The translations under genes and the position numbers were made by a program. Source: Stenotrophomonas sp. PS02298 (GTDB lineage Bacteria; Pseudomonadota; Gammaproteobacteria; Xanthomonadales; Xanthomonadaceae). From it: a DNA stretch of 64,000 nucleotides. The stretch's first letter is position 1, and every line of letters starts with the position of its first letter. The notes under the pieces are model-generated. The model ran no database searches and had not been told where the DNA came from. It was given only the letters and a program-made list of their open reading frames with translations. The DNA lies in NCBI RefSeq assembly GCF_029959445.1, contig NZ_JASCOR010000001.1:1-64000 (forward strand), written 5' to 3'. Shown one piece after another: positions 16,708-25,960 of the stretch.

Positions 16708-17559
16708 ATGTGTCCTCCCTTGGGTTGTAGGCAAGGCCGTCGATGGCGGACAGGTGCGCCCGCTGCGGGATACGAAAGGGCTGACCGCTGGTATATCGGA
16801 TGCCGTCGATGTCGGCAGGGGATTGCACCCGCCGCACAGGGCATGCGTTGTCATATGGAGCATGGCGGCCGTCAGGGACGGATTCGGGGTTTGCTGCCGG
16901 GCCAGCCTCGGTGTGATTGGTGTTGCGCGGAGGTCGTTGGCGCTCAGTGCACGTGGCACCGATCGCAGAGTTTCTGATCTCCTTTTCGGGCGCCTTGGCC
17001 GTGTAGATGCATTCGTTACGTATCTTCGGTTATGCAGATGGCTTTCTGATGGACGCCTTTGCGTTCAAGGTTGGTGAGGTTGGGGTTTTATGTTTGAAAC
17101 TAAAAGTATTTTTTGAAGTTGCAACCAAACATAGCAGCGTCAAAGGGGCTGGCAATCAGGAAAGCTGCCATTCGCGTGTGCTGTTATTCACAGATCCGGC
17201 ATTCGGAGCGACTTGTTGATTGAGTGAAATGGCGTGCTCGCATGCTGATTGCTTGCCGAGATTCGAAATCGTTTAGTTGGTGAAACTTTTGGGGGTTTAT
17301 TCGCCTGCCTGTGCCCGTGGAAGGCGGTGATGAATTGCCTGTAGCAGGTGCGTAGTATTTCGATGTCGAATGCCATGTGGGCTTGTGTGCTGCATGAGAG
17401 CTTTCTGGTTTGAATGAATGCTCGGTTTGTATGCCATCTGGAAATCATTGGGTTTCGTCATGTTTCCCCAGGGGCATTCCCGGGGCGGGGGGATTTGGTC
17501 CAGGTGTGTGCTGATCTTGCGGAACAAAATTAAAGGAATCCCTGTGTCTGCCGATATGA
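16708..17559. other. 852-bp AT-richer intergenic region
   Basis: From about 16980 the composition changes from the GC-rich background to AT-richer sequence with T tracts (for example around 17080-17120 and 17270-17300). No frame shows a recognisable protein. It separates the divergent IclR and HDOD genes and may be the relic of lost or foreign DNA, or an extended regulatory region. Near 17463-17494 CCCCAGGGGCATTCCCGGGG forms GC palindromes. Confidence 0.55.
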
Positions 17560-18654
17560 TTGGCAGCTCTCCGCTTGGACCTTTCTGTATTTGTCATGGT
17601 GATCATCTCGGCGGTTTTTGCGGCAGTGCTTGCCGGGGGTCTGGTCTGGCTCTGGCAGCGGAGCAGTGGCGATGCGACACGCCCACAACGCCAGTTTCGT
17701 GTGTCGCCGACGCTGAGCGCGACAACCGACGAGGACGCTGCGGTCGCCGTCAGCGTGGATGATCTGCAGCGGCGCTTCCTGCTCAGCGCGCTGGGCGCCG
17801 CTGATACGCCGGCCGATGCGCTGCGCGTACAGCGTGCGGTGCTGGATGATGTGGTTACAGCGCTGAGCCGCGCGGACCTGTCCTCGCGCTACACGCCGCG
17901 CCGACCAAACCTGCTGCCGCAGCTGATCCAGAGCGTGAATGACAGTGCTGCTTCGTCTCGCTCCATCGCCCGCATCATCGGCAGTGATGCGGTACTGGCG
18001 GCAACGCTGCTGCGTATCGCCAACAGTTCCCTGTATCGCCTGCAGCGGCAGGACATCCAAAGCATCGAGCGGGCGGTGACGCTGATAGGCAATGATGGCA
18101 TCCGTCAGATCATTTCCGCCGCGTTGGTGCAGCCGGTCATGGAGTCGGCCAGCGGCGTTGATGCCGAGTTTTCGCGCTTGCTCTGGGATTACACATTGCG
18201 GGTATCGCTGGCCGCTGCCGACCATGCGCGCAGCGTGGAACGCGAGGATGGCTTTGCTGCGCAGTTGGCTGGCCTGCTGCTGGGCCTGAGCGCTGCGATG
18301 GCGATGCAGGCCGCCGCCGATGTCCTGGCCCGGCCGCCGCTGCGGGTGCGTGAGCCGGGTACCTTGTTGGAGGTGCTGGAGCGCTGCAGCGCGCCGACCG
18401 CGGTGCGGATTGCCGGACATTGGAAGTTGTCGGCGCCGATCGTGCAGGCACTGGAACAGGTGGATGTGCCGGCTGCTGGTGGTTTGGCGCGTTCGTTGCA
18501 GGTTGGGCAACTGGCCGCCAGCGCGGCGATGCTGCATGCGCAGGGTCTGATGAGCGAGGCGGAGGCCAATGCGGCGCTCGCCAGCCAGATGCCCGAACAT
18601 GTGGCGGCGTGGTTGTGGAAGCGGATGACGCAGGCAGACGGCGCATTGGAGTGA
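17560..18654 (+). CDS. Membrane-anchored HDOD-domain protein
   Basis: Up to 364 residues. One N-terminal membrane helix (about 10-33, VFVMVIISAVFAAVLAGGLVWLW) is followed by a linker and an HDOD domain (about 115-290; LIQSVNDSAASSRSIARIIGSDAVLAATLLRIANSSLY, SIERAVTLIGNDGIRQII). HDOD domains are HD-like but lack metal ligands and act as signalling adaptors. The start is uncertain: TTG at 17560, or ATG at 17596, which would trim the helix; neither has a good ribosome site. Function unknown; signalling is inferred. Confidence 0.75.
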   Translation: MAALRLDLSVFVMVIISAVFAAVLAGGLVWLWQRSSGDATRPQRQFRVSPTLSATTDEDAAVAVSVDDLQRRFLLSALGAADTPADALRVQRAVLDDVVTALSRADLSSRYTPRRPNLLPQLIQSVNDSAASSRSIARIIGSDAVLAATLLRIANSSLYRLQRQDIQSIERAVTLIGNDGIRQIISAALVQPVMESASGVDAEFSRLLWDYTLRVSLAAADHARSVEREDGFAAQLAGLLLGLSAAMAMQAAADVLARPPLRVREPGTLLEVLERCSAPTAVRIAGHWKLSAPIVQALEQVDVPAAGGLARSLQVGQLAASAAMLHAQGLMSEAEANAALASQMPEHVAAWLWKRMTQADGALE

Positions 18655-18739
18655 GGTTGTCCGCGCCTGGATGCGGCGCGGTCAGAGTCTGTATCCGGAG
18701 GGGCAATGAAATACCGCCCCGAAATGCCGGCTGCGCAGG

Positions 18740-20311
18740 CTAGAGCTGTGACTCCAATGGCAGCCAGCTGATCATCTGGGTGCTGGCGCGTAGCATCAGT
18801 CCGGTGTCCGGTTCGGTGCGCAGGCTGATCGGCGGTGTGCTGGCCCGATCCAGCCAACGCAATTCGTGGTCCCTGTTCAAGTACACCCAGTAACTCAACT
18901 CGGCACTGGACAGGCGCAGGTATTCCTCGCGCAGCCGCGCGGCCAGCACCGGGTCATCGAACAGCGCGCCCATTTCGGTATTGAGGTAGGCCGAGCGCGG
19001 GTCGAGGTTGAACGAGCCGACGAAGCCGCGGCGGTCATCCACCACGAAGGCTTTGGTGTGCAGGCTGGCGCCACTGCTGCCGAAGGTGGATGCCTTCTCG
19101 ATGTGCCCACGGGCCTTGAGTTCGTACAGCTGCACGCCGCCGGCCAGCAACGGGCGGCGGTAATGCATGTAGCCGCTGTGCACGGCGGCTACGTCGTTGG
19201 CCGCCAGCGAGTTGGTGATGATGCCGACCTGCACGCCGTTCTCGGCCTGCTGTATCAAGCCCTTGGTGCCGACCGCACCGGGCACGAAGTAAGGCGAGAT
19301 CAGCAGTGATTTGTGTTCAGCGCTGCCCAGTACCTCGACCAGCCGGGTGAACAGCCATTGGCTGCTGTCGCCGCCAACGGGCTTGCGAGGGGGATCGGAG
19401 TGGATGCTCACGCCATCGGTCCAATGCAGGTCCAGCTGCTTGCTTAGATAGGCATCGGTGAAATGCGCTCGCACGCGCTGCAGATAAGGTTCGGCTTCCT
19501 GTTGGCGGGCGTCCAGCTCGGCCTGGCTGATGAAGTTGGCCATCTGCTGGTCGGTGCTGTAATGCAGGGCTGCAATCGGCACCACGGCGTCGCTGTTCCA
19601 GAAGTCATCGAATACCGTGCTGGCTTCGCTGGCGACCGGACCGGCGAGCAGCAGGTCGAGGTCGCGGAAATTCACGTCCGGGCGTGCATCGAAGTATTCC
19701 GCGCCGATATTGCGGCCGCCGACGATGGCGACGCGGCCATCGGCGATCCACGCCTTGTTGTGCATGCGGTGGTTGATGCTGAAAACCCGCTGCACCATTT
19801 CGACCAGGCGCCACAGGCCATCGCGGTTGCGGAAGGGGTTGTACAGGCGGATCTCGATGTTGGGGTGGTTGTCCAGCGCCAGCATCTGTGGGTCCAGGCC
19901 GGCGGCGTTCATGTCATCCAGCAACAGACGCACGCGCACGCCGCGGTCGGCGGCCTGGTAGACGTCATGTGCAAGCAGGTGGCCGAGCATGTCGTCGTGC
20001 CACATGTAGTACTGCAGGTCCAGGCTGCGTCCGGCCTGGCGGGTGATGATGGAGCGTGCGGCGTAGGCTTCGAGCCCGTCGGAGAGGTAAACCGCGCCGC
20101 TTTTGCCCGGATGTTCGGCCAGCAGCGGTTGCAGTTGGCGGTCGATCAAGGTTTGTTGTGGCTGCAGCGGCAGGGTCTGCGAAGGCGCGCCGACCGCCTT
20201 CGGGGTGAGGTGGTCACCCAGCAGCAGGCCGCTGCCTATCAACAGCAGCACAAAGGCCAGCAGATAGGCCAGGAACCGCAGCAGGCGTCTGGGGCGATGC
20301 TTGTTTTCCAT
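18740..20311 (-). CDS. Phospholipase D / cardiolipin synthase-like protein
   Basis: 523 residues with one N-terminal membrane helix (about 10-31). Two complete HKD motifs are visible: His184-N-Lys186...Asp191 followed by GGRN, and His418-T-Lys420...Asp425 followed by GSFN. The phosphatidyl-transfer fold is therefore intact, and the layout resembles ClsC-like cardiolipin synthases, which join phospholipids at the membrane; hydrolysis is the alternative. It is monocistronic and divergent from sstT. The reaction is not decided by sequence alone. Confidence 0.87.
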   Translation of the reverse strand: MENKHRPRRLLRFLAYLLAFVLLLIGSGLLLGDHLTPKAVGAPSQTLPLQPQQTLIDRQLQPLLAEHPGKSGAVYLSDGLEAYAARSIITRQAGRSLDLQYYMWHDDMLGHLLAHDVYQAADRGVRVRLLLDDMNAAGLDPQMLALDNHPNIEIRLYNPFRNRDGLWRLVEMVQRVFSINHRMHNKAWIADGRVAIVGGRNIGAEYFDARPDVNFRDLDLLLAGPVASEASTVFDDFWNSDAVVPIAALHYSTDQQMANFISQAELDARQQEAEPYLQRVRAHFTDAYLSKQLDLHWTDGVSIHSDPPRKPVGGDSSQWLFTRLVEVLGSAEHKSLLISPYFVPGAVGTKGLIQQAENGVQVGIITNSLAANDVAAVHSGYMHYRRPLLAGGVQLYELKARGHIEKASTFGSSGASLHTKAFVVDDRRGFVGSFNLDPRSAYLNTEMGALFDDPVLAARLREEYLRLSSAELSYWVYLNRDHELRWLDRASTPPISLRTEPDTGLMLRASTQMISWLPLESQL

Positions 20312-20431
20312 GGGCGCATCCTAGCGGTGTTCGTGATCAGGCGGCAGTTTGTCCTGATTCCATGACGTTCCGGGGGTGCGGGGAGCGCCCCCGTTGGGCG
20401 AGAATCGGGGTTTGCGTTTGCCGCGAGCCCT

Positions 20432-21640
20432 GTGATGATCGAACGTTCTTCCTCCTTCCGAGCGCCCAGTCTGGTGCTGCAGATTGTCATCGGCCTGATC
20501 GCCGGCATCGTGCTGGCGATGGTCTGGCCTGCCGGTGCCACCGCCGTTGGCCTGCTCGGGACGGTATTCATTTCCGCGCTGAAGGCGGTTGCACCGATCC
20601 TGGTGCTGGTGCTGGTCACGGCCTCCATCGCCAACCATCAGCAAGGGCAGAAGACCCATATCCGGATGATCCTGGTGCTGTACATGATCGGCACCCTGGC
20701 CGCGGCCATGGTTGGCGTGGCAGCCAGCTTCCTGTTCCCCAGCACGTTGACGTTGAAGACGGTCGAAAGTGCCATGAGCGCACCGAGCGGCATAGGCGAG
20801 GTGCTCAAGACCTTGCTGATGCAGATCGTCGACAACCCGGTGCACGCCCTGCTCAACGCGAACTACATCGGTTTGCTGGCTTGGGCGGTGGGTCTGGGCC
20901 TGGCCCTGCGCCACGCCAGCCAGACCACGCGCAACCTGGTCAGTGACTTCTCCGATGCCATCACCTGGGTGGTGCGGTTGGTGATCAAGCTGGCGCCGTT
21001 GGGCGTGTTCGGCATCGTTGCCTCGTTGTTGGCCGAGTCCGGTCTGGGCGCGTTGAAGGACTACCTGCATCTGCTGGCGGTGCTGATCGGCGCGATGTTG
21101 TTCATGGCCTTCGTCGGCAATCCGCTGATAGTGGCCGTGGTGACCCGCCGCAACCCCTATCCGCTGGTGCTGCGCTGCCTGCGCGAGAGCGGTATCACCG
21201 CGTTCTTCACCCGTTCGTCGGCGGCCAATATTCCGGTCAACATGGAGCTGTGCCGCAAGCTCGGCCTGCATGAGGACACTTATTCGGTAGCGGTGCCGCT
21301 AGGCGCGACCATCAACATGGCCGGTGCGGCGATCACTATTTCCGTGTTGACCCTGGCCGCAGTAAATACCTTGGGCTACGCGGTGGATGTGCCGACCGCG
21401 CTGCTGCTCAGCGTGGTTGCGGCTATCGGCGCCTGCGGCGCCTCCGGCGTGCCCGGCGGTTCGTTGCTGCTGATTCCGCTGGCCTGTGGCCTGTTCGGCA
21501 TCTCCAATGAAGTTGCCATGCAGGTGGTCGGCGTCGGTTTCGTTGTCGGCGTGGTGCAGGATTCGGCTGAAACCGCCTTGAACTCGTCCACCGACGTGGT
21601 GTTTGTCGCGGCGGCCGAGCAGGCGCGCGGGCGCGCCTGA
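20432..21640 (+). CDS. sstT: Serine/threonine:sodium symporter SstT
   Basis: 402 residues with eight or so membrane segments of the dicarboxylate/amino acid:cation symporter family. The sequence follows SstT throughout: [80 protein letters not shown] and [16 protein letters not shown]. It takes up L-serine and L-threonine with sodium. The stop codon shares one base with the azlC start (TGATG), so the three genes form an amino acid transport operon. Confidence 0.93.
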   Translation: MMIERSSSFRAPSLVLQIVIGLIAGIVLAMVWPAGATAVGLLGTVFISALKAVAPILVLVLVTASIANHQQGQKTHIRMILVLYMIGTLAAAMVGVAASFLFPSTLTLKTVESAMSAPSGIGEVLKTLLMQIVDNPVHALLNANYIGLLAWAVGLGLALRHASQTTRNLVSDFSDAITWVVRLVIKLAPLGVFGIVASLLAESGLGALKDYLHLLAVLIGAMLFMAFVGNPLIVAVVTRRNPYPLVLRCLRESGITAFFTRSSAANIPVNMELCRKLGLHEDTYSVAVPLGATINMAGAAITISVLTLAAVNTLGYAVDVPTALLLSVVAAIGACGASGVPGGSLLLIPLACGLFGISNEVAMQVVGVGFVVGVVQDSAETALNSSTDVVFVAAAEQARGRA

Positions 21641-22386
21641 TGGCCATGGCCGGGCGCATCACGCCAGCGGTACGCATCGGCGTTTCGATAGCGGTTGCGA
21701 CCGGTCTGTATGGCATCTCGTTTGGTGCGTTGGCGGTGGCGTCGGGTTTCAGCGTGGCGCAGACCGCCGCGCTGAGCCTGTTGATGTTCACCGGTGGCTC
21801 GCAGTTCGCCTTCATCGGCGTGATTGGTGCTGGCGGCGCAGGCGCGGCGGCGTTCGGTGCCGCCACCTTGCTGGGTATCCGCAACGCGGTGTATGGCGCC
21901 CAGATCAACCGCATGTTGCGCCCGCGGGGCTGGCTGAGGCCGCTGGCGGCGCAGGTCACCATTGATGAATCAGCGGCTACCGCCGCAAGCCAGACGGAGC
22001 CGCAGGAACAGCGTCGCGGCTTCTGGGTGGCGGGGCTGGGCGTTTACCTGTGCTGGAACCTGTTCACCCTGCTCGGCGCATTGCTTGGCGATGCATTGGG
22101 TGACCCGCGCCAGTGGGGCTTGGATGGTGCGGCTGTGGCGGCCTTCCTGGGATTGCTGTGGCCGCGACTGCGTTCACGCGAGCCGGTGGCGATTGCCGTG
22201 GTCTGTGCCTTGGTGACGGTGCTGGCGCTGCCGTGGGTGCCGCCCGGGGTGCCGATTCTCCTGGCTGCGGCGGTGGCCGCGGTTTGGGGCTGGTTTGGGC
22301 GTGGTCCGGCGGATGAGGGGCTGGAGCCTGATGTCGCGCCCAAGGTCGACGTCGCAACCAAGGTTGAGCAGGGGTCGGCGCCATGA
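21640..22386 (+). CDS. azlC: AzlC-family branched-chain amino acid exporter, large subunit
   Basis: 248 residues with several membrane helices. The AzlC signature (GVSIAVATGLYGISFGALAVASGFSVAQTAALSL, then MFTGGSQFAFIGV) is near the N-terminus. With AzlD it forms a two-component exporter of branched-chain or related amino acids. It overlaps sstT by one base and azlD by four (ATGA), implying translational coupling. The tail is hydrophilic (VAPKVDVATKVEQG). Coupling an importer for Ser/Thr with an amino acid exporter suggests balance of these pools; that is inference. Confidence 0.9.
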   Translation: MAMAGRITPAVRIGVSIAVATGLYGISFGALAVASGFSVAQTAALSLLMFTGGSQFAFIGVIGAGGAGAAAFGAATLLGIRNAVYGAQINRMLRPRGWLRPLAAQVTIDESAATAASQTEPQEQRRGFWVAGLGVYLCWNLFTLLGALLGDALGDPRQWGLDGAAVAAFLGLLWPRLRSREPVAIAVVCALVTVLALPWVPPGVPILLAAAVAAVWGWFGRGPADEGLEPDVAPKVDVATKVEQGSAP

Positions 22387-22685
22387 CGCTGTGGGCGTGG
22401 ATCGTCTTGGGCTGCGCTGCCGCGTGGGCGATCAAGTTCGCTGGCTACCTGGTGCCACTGCGCTGGCTGGAATCGCCGCGTATGAACCGCGTTGCAGGCT
22501 GCCTGACGATAGGTCTGCTGGCCTCGTTGACCGCGATGAACACCGTGTCGGCCGGGCAGGGGCTGGCCTTCGATGCGCGCATTGGCGCGTTGCTGGCCGC
22601 GGCGGTCGCCCTGATGTTGCGGCTGCCGTTTCTGCTGGTGGTGATTGTGGGGGCGACGGCAGCGGCGGTGATCCGACTGCTATGA
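22383..22685 (+). CDS. azlD: AzlD-family branched-chain amino acid exporter, small subunit
   Basis: 100 residues, almost entirely four membrane helices (MTLWAWIVLGCAAAWAIKFA..., LLAAAVALMLRLPFLLVVIVGATAAAVIRLL). Size and position behind azlC identify it as the small AzlD partner. It ends the sstT operon; a REP pair begins 16 bases after its stop and may act as the operon's 3' structure. Confidence 0.88.
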   Translation: MTLWAWIVLGCAAAWAIKFAGYLVPLRWLESPRMNRVAGCLTIGLLASLTAMNTVSAGQGLAFDARIGALLAAAVALMLRLPFLLVVIVGATAAAVIRLL

Positions 22686-22700
22686 GCGCGGTTTGCGTTT

Positions 22701-22830
22701 GTAGGAGCGGCGTAAGCCGCGAAGCCGATACATCATCCGTGCACTGTTTACCTGCGACTGCAGATCGCCGCATGCCTTGTTTGGTGTTGACCGGAGCCAT
22801 TGCCAGCTTCGCGGCTTACGCCGCTCCTAC
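22701..22830. repeat. Inverted REP pair
   Basis: GTAGGAGCGGCGTAAGCCGC at 22701 and its inverted partner ending GCCGCTCCTAC at 22830, about 80 bases apart. It sits between the convergent azlD and pseudouridine synthase genes. Confidence 0.85.
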
Positions 22831-22851
22831 AAAACCAAGGTTGGGCTTGGC

Positions 22852-23562
22852 CTAGAACTTCTGCTCGGCTGACAGGTAGCGCCACTGGCCTTCGGGCATC
22901 TTGCTCAGGCCGATGCGGCCGATGCGCAGGCGACGAATCTGTTCGGCCTCGAGGCCAACCTGGCTGCACATGAACTGCAATTGGCCCGGGCGCACGTCCT
23001 TGATGGCAAAACGCAGGCGCTGTTCGCTTTGCCAGCTGATCTTGGCCTGCGGCAGGCTGCGGCCTTCATGGACCAGCCCATGGGTGAGCCTGGGCATCGC
23101 CCACGGGGTCGGTTCGCCACTGACCTCGACCACGAACTCCTGTTCCAGGCTGCCGCCGGATTCCTGCAGGTGGCGGCGCACACGCCAATCCTGGGTCAGC
23201 ACGACCAGGCCGCTGGCGGCATCGTCCAGCGGCATCAGGTAGTCCAGGCGCTGGAAGTGACGGCGCAGCGAACGGATGCCGGAGGCGTCGTCGGCAAAGC
23301 GGTTGTCGTCGGCCAGCAGCGCGAACAGCTGCTCGGCGGTACAGCCAGCCGGCTTGTTGATCAGGAAGGTGGCGGCTTCAGCGGCTTCGGTACTGCCTTC
23401 GGCGGCCAGGGTGATCACTTCCTCGCTGACCATGGTCTGCGGGGTTTCCACGACCACGCCGTTGACGCTGATCCAGCCGCCTTCGATGTACTGCTGGGCC
23501 TGCGAGCGCGAGCACTGCAGCTGCGCGGCAACGCGCTTGTCGAGACGGATCGGGGTGGTCAT
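22852..23562 (-). CDS. S4-domain rRNA pseudouridine synthase, RsuA/RluF family
   Basis: 236 residues. The N-terminal S4 RNA-binding domain (about 3-50, RLDKRVAAQLQCSRSQAQQYIEGG and VNG) precedes the synthase domain with FLINKPAG. The catalytic block, usually GRLDxxSxGL, reads MPLDDAASGLVVLT: the Asp nucleophile and Gly-Leu remain but the conserved Arg is Pro. It probably isomerises a uridine in rRNA or tRNA, as RluF does on 23S rRNA, if still active. Monocistronic, convergent with azlD. Confidence 0.8.
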   Translation of the reverse strand: MTTPIRLDKRVAAQLQCSRSQAQQYIEGGWISVNGVVVETPQTMVSEEVITLAAEGSTEAAEAATFLINKPAGCTAEQLFALLADDNRFADDASGIRSLRRHFQRLDYLMPLDDAASGLVVLTQDWRVRRHLQESGGSLEQEFVVEVSGEPTPWAMPRLTHGLVHEGRSLPQAKISWQSEQRLRFAIKDVRPGQLQFMCSQVGLEAEQIRRLRIGRIGLSKMPEGQWRYLSAEQKF

Positions 23563-23628
23563 GGCGGCTATGGGTTCTACGAAGGGCGGGGAGTGTAGCG
23601 CTGTGGGCGGACGGCGGCGATGCCAGGC

Positions 23629-24132
23629 TCAGCCGGGTTCATGTTCCAAGGCGGTCAGGTAAAGGCGCAGGTCGAACTCCAGCTGGTGGTAATCCGGCTC
23701 CATGTGCAGGCACAGCTGGTAGAAGGCCTTGTTGTGGTCCGCCTCTTTGATATGCGCCAGCTCGTGCACCACGATCATCCGCAGGAACTCGGCCGGTGCC
23801 TCGCGGAACACGCTGGCAATGCGGATCTCGCGGCTGGCCTTGAGCTTGCCGCCATGGTTGCGCGAAATGGCGGTGTGCGTGCCCAGCGTGTGTTTCACCA
23901 CCTGCAGCTTGCCGTCATACAGCACCTTGCCCAGCGGCACCGATTGGCGCAGGTGCCGCTCCTTGATGGCCTGCACGTAGTCGTAGAGCTGGCGGTCATT
24001 GCGCACCGGATTGGGCTCGGCGTAGCGCTTGCGGACGGCTTCGCCCAGCTTGCCCGCGTCCAGCAGCTCGCGGGCGCGCTGCTGCAGGTGTTCGGGATAG
24101 CCATTCAGGTATTTCAGCGGAAGCATGGGCAT
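23629..24132 (-). CDS. YgjP-like zinc metallopeptidase domain protein
   Basis: 167 residues from MPMLPLKYLN; a second ATG six bases on is equally good, while the frame extending to 24879 overlaps the next gene and is spurious. The zinc motif is HELAHIKEADHNKAFY (HExxH with a third ligand His), as in the YgjP/M48-related metallopeptidase domain, which in other bacteria pairs with SprT-like helpers. Cytoplasmic. It is divergent from the DUF2058 gene with 63 bp between starts. The substrate is unknown. Confidence 0.8.
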   Translation of the reverse strand: MPMLPLKYLNGYPEHLQQRARELLDAGKLGEAVRKRYAEPNPVRNDRQLYDYVQAIKERHLRQSVPLGKVLYDGKLQVVKHTLGTHTAISRNHGGKLKASREIRIASVFREAPAEFLRMIVVHELAHIKEADHNKAFYQLCLHMEPDYHQLEFDLRLYLTALEHEPG

Positions 24133-24195
24133 TTGGGCGGGACCGGGCAGGCCGCTATGATGGCAGCCTCGGCAACAGAACCATGAACAACGACG

Positions 24196-24750
24196 ATGGC
24201 AAAGGGTAATCCACTGCAGGAACAGCTGCTCAAGGCTGGCCTGGTGAAGAAATCGCAGGTCTCGCAGGTGGCGCGTGAGCAGGTCAAGGCGCGCCACGGC
24301 AAAGGTCCGGTCAACGCCACCGAAAGCCAGCGCGAGGCCGACCGTGCCCGCGCCGAGAAGGCCGAGAAAGATCGTCAACTGGCCGCCGAGCGCAATGCCC
24401 AGCGCCGGGCCGACGAGCTGCGCGCGCAGGCCCGGCAGATCATCGCCGACCGCAAGCTGCCGCGTGCCGGTGAGCTGGAATACCGTTTCAACGACGGCGC
24501 AGTGATCCGCACGATGCTGGTCACCGAGGCGCTGCGTACCCAGCTGGCCAATGGCGCGCTGGTGATCGCCCGTCACGGTGACAGTTTCGAGTTGCTGCCG
24601 CGCATGGCGGCGGAGAAAGTACGCGAGCGTGACGCCAGCCTGATCGTGCTTGACCACGGCCAGAGTGCGGACACGCCGATTTTCACCGGCAATGCCGAGG
24701 ACGACGCCTACTACGCCCAGTTCCAGGTGCCTGACGACCTGATGTGGTGA
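24196..24750 (+). CDS. DUF2058 nucleoprotein-like protein (YaiL type)
   Basis: 184 residues of the DUF2058 family. It starts MAKGNPLQEQLLKAGLVKKSQ, has a charged coiled-coil centre (about 40-90, rich in Arg, Glu and Ala) and ends in the conserved globular part with LEYRFNDGAVIRTMLV and PDDLMW. YaiL-type proteins are described only as possible nucleoid- or polynucleotide-associated factors. The basic N-terminus fits nucleic-acid binding, but no catalytic residues stand out. Monocistronic. Confidence 0.82.
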   Translation: MAKGNPLQEQLLKAGLVKKSQVSQVAREQVKARHGKGPVNATESQREADRARAEKAEKDRQLAAERNAQRRADELRAQARQIIADRKLPRAGELEYRFNDGAVIRTMLVTEALRTQLANGALVIARHGDSFELLPRMAAEKVRERDASLIVLDHGQSADTPIFTGNAEDDAYYAQFQVPDDLMW

Positions 24751-24911
24751 ACGCTGTGCTCGCGCGGTTTGGCGCGGGCCGGCGCCTGCAGTGAGCGGGT
24801 AGCCATCCGCTGGCGGATCCTGTTCAGGCAGCTGTACGTCTGGCCGCCAGCCCTTGAATTGTGTCCACGGAGGCGGCAATTTGCCTGTGTTGCTGTACGT
24901 GGAGGCAGGAC

Positions 24912-25175
24912 ATGGCTACCGGTTGGGCGGGTGATACCGCCGTTCAGGATCAGATTGATGCCACCGTCGAGGACGCGATCAAGCGTGCGCGCAGCCGCAT
25001 GCCCAGCGGCCCGGGGCTGGAACATTGCGAAGAATGCGATGCGCCGATTCCCGAGGCGCGGCGCAAGGCCGTGCCCGGGGTGAGGCTGTGCATCGCCTGC
25101 CAGCAGGCGCAGGACGAAGACGAGGCGTTTGCCGGCTATAACCGGCGCGGCAGCAAGGACAGTCAGCTGCGTTGA
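24912..25175 (+). CDS. DksA/TraR-type C4 zinc-finger protein
   Basis: 87 residues from the ATG at 24912, which has GGAGG just upstream; the open frame begins 51 bases earlier without a ribosome site. EHCEECDAP...RLCIACQ supplies the four-Cys zinc finger of the DksA/TraR family. The length and lack of a long coiled coil match short YbiI/TraR-like members, which can bind the RNA polymerase secondary channel. Whether it does so here is inferred. Confidence 0.82.
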   Translation: MATGWAGDTAVQDQIDATVEDAIKRARSRMPSGPGLEHCEECDAPIPEARRKAVPGVRLCIACQQAQDEDEAFAGYNRRGSKDSQLR

Positions 25176-25217
25176 GGGGCGGGGGCATTGGCCGGCGCGG
25201 TGGCTTCGCGCTTGCTT

Positions 25218-25305
25218 GTCATCCTCGCGAATGCGGGGGCGTTCTGGCATTGGAGCCTGGCTTGGATCTGTACCCGCTCGTCACCTCGGCCTGCGCGGGA
25301 ATGAC
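25218..25305. repeat. Degenerate inverted repeat (GTCATCCCCGCG type)
   Basis: GTCATCCTCGCGAATGCGGG at the left and GCGCGGGAATGAC at the right are diverged arms of a dispersed GTCATTCCCGCG palindrome. A half copy (AATCCCCGCTTTGGCGGGGA) lies at 27317. It occupies the convergent gap between the zinc finger and acetyltransferase genes. Confidence 0.6.
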
Positions 25306-25344
25306 GGCATTGAACAGCCGGGATCCCAAGCAGGGCCCACAGCC

Positions 25345-25911
25345 TCAGCTTTTTCCGGGTCCCGGCAGCACATCATTCAAGTACTGCTTCTGCACCACGC
25401 GCGCTACCAATCGCGGCCGCTCCATCAGCACAAAGCGCACACCCTTCACCGTCTGCGGCGCGGCCTTGCTGGCAAAGCCAAAGCGCTCGTACACCGGCAC
25501 TGCGATCTCGGACGAGTTGACTGTGTACTCGCGGCGGCCGTGTACGCGCAGTGCATGCTCCCATAGCCGCCGCGCGATGCCGCGCTGGCGGCTGCTGCGG
25601 CTCACGAACAGATGATGGATGTGGCTGTCGCCGCGCATCGCGATCATGCCGACAAGTGCACCTGTATCTTCAATCACGTAGTGCGCGAACTCCTTGTCGA
25701 CCAGCCGATCAGCGAAGCTGGCAGGAGTCAGCGAGGCCAGGAAGGCATGTGCACTGGCGCCGCTGTCGGCATCAAGCAGATGGCGAGCCAGCGGAGTTAC
25801 AAGCGCGCTAAGCGCCTCTGCATCGGCGACATCCGCGTCGCGCAGAGTGATGTCTTGTTCCAAATCCTTCCCCTTGCACGCCCCCTGGAGCAGGGGCGTG
25901 GGCGGAAGCAT
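25345..25911 (-). CDS. GNAT-family N-acetyltransferase
   Basis: 188 residues. GNAT features are IRLRDA-like ITLRDADVADAE at the start, LFVSRSSRQRGIARRLWEHAL (acetyl-CoA pyrophosphate loop RQRGIARR) and VPVYERFGF near the C-terminus. The first 20 residues (LPPTPLLQGACKGKDLEQD) are dispensable to the fold, so translation may begin later at a non-ATG codon. Acceptor unknown. It lies head to tail with the MFS gene but 50 bp away. Confidence 0.8.
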   Translation of the reverse strand: MLPPTPLLQGACKGKDLEQDITLRDADVADAEALSALVTPLARHLLDADSGASAHAFLASLTPASFADRLVDKEFAHYVIEDTGALVGMIAMRGDSHIHHLFVSRSSRQRGIARRLWEHALRVHGRREYTVNSSEIAVPVYERFGFASKAAPQTVKGVRFVLMERPRLVARVVQKQYLNDVLPGPGKS

Positions 25912-25960
25912 ACCTGCAGTCCACAGCTCGTAAACGGGTGCGGTGCCGCAGCTCAGTAGC

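Noticed and set aside
17188-17448. 86-codon minus-strand frame in the AT-richer region
   Set aside because: No ribosome site, low hydrophobic order and no family resemblance; kept only as part of the region description.
23629-24879. Long 416-codon form of the YgjP-like gene
   Set aside because: The upstream 249 codons run antisense across the DUF2058 gene and lack homology; the family begins at MPMLPL.
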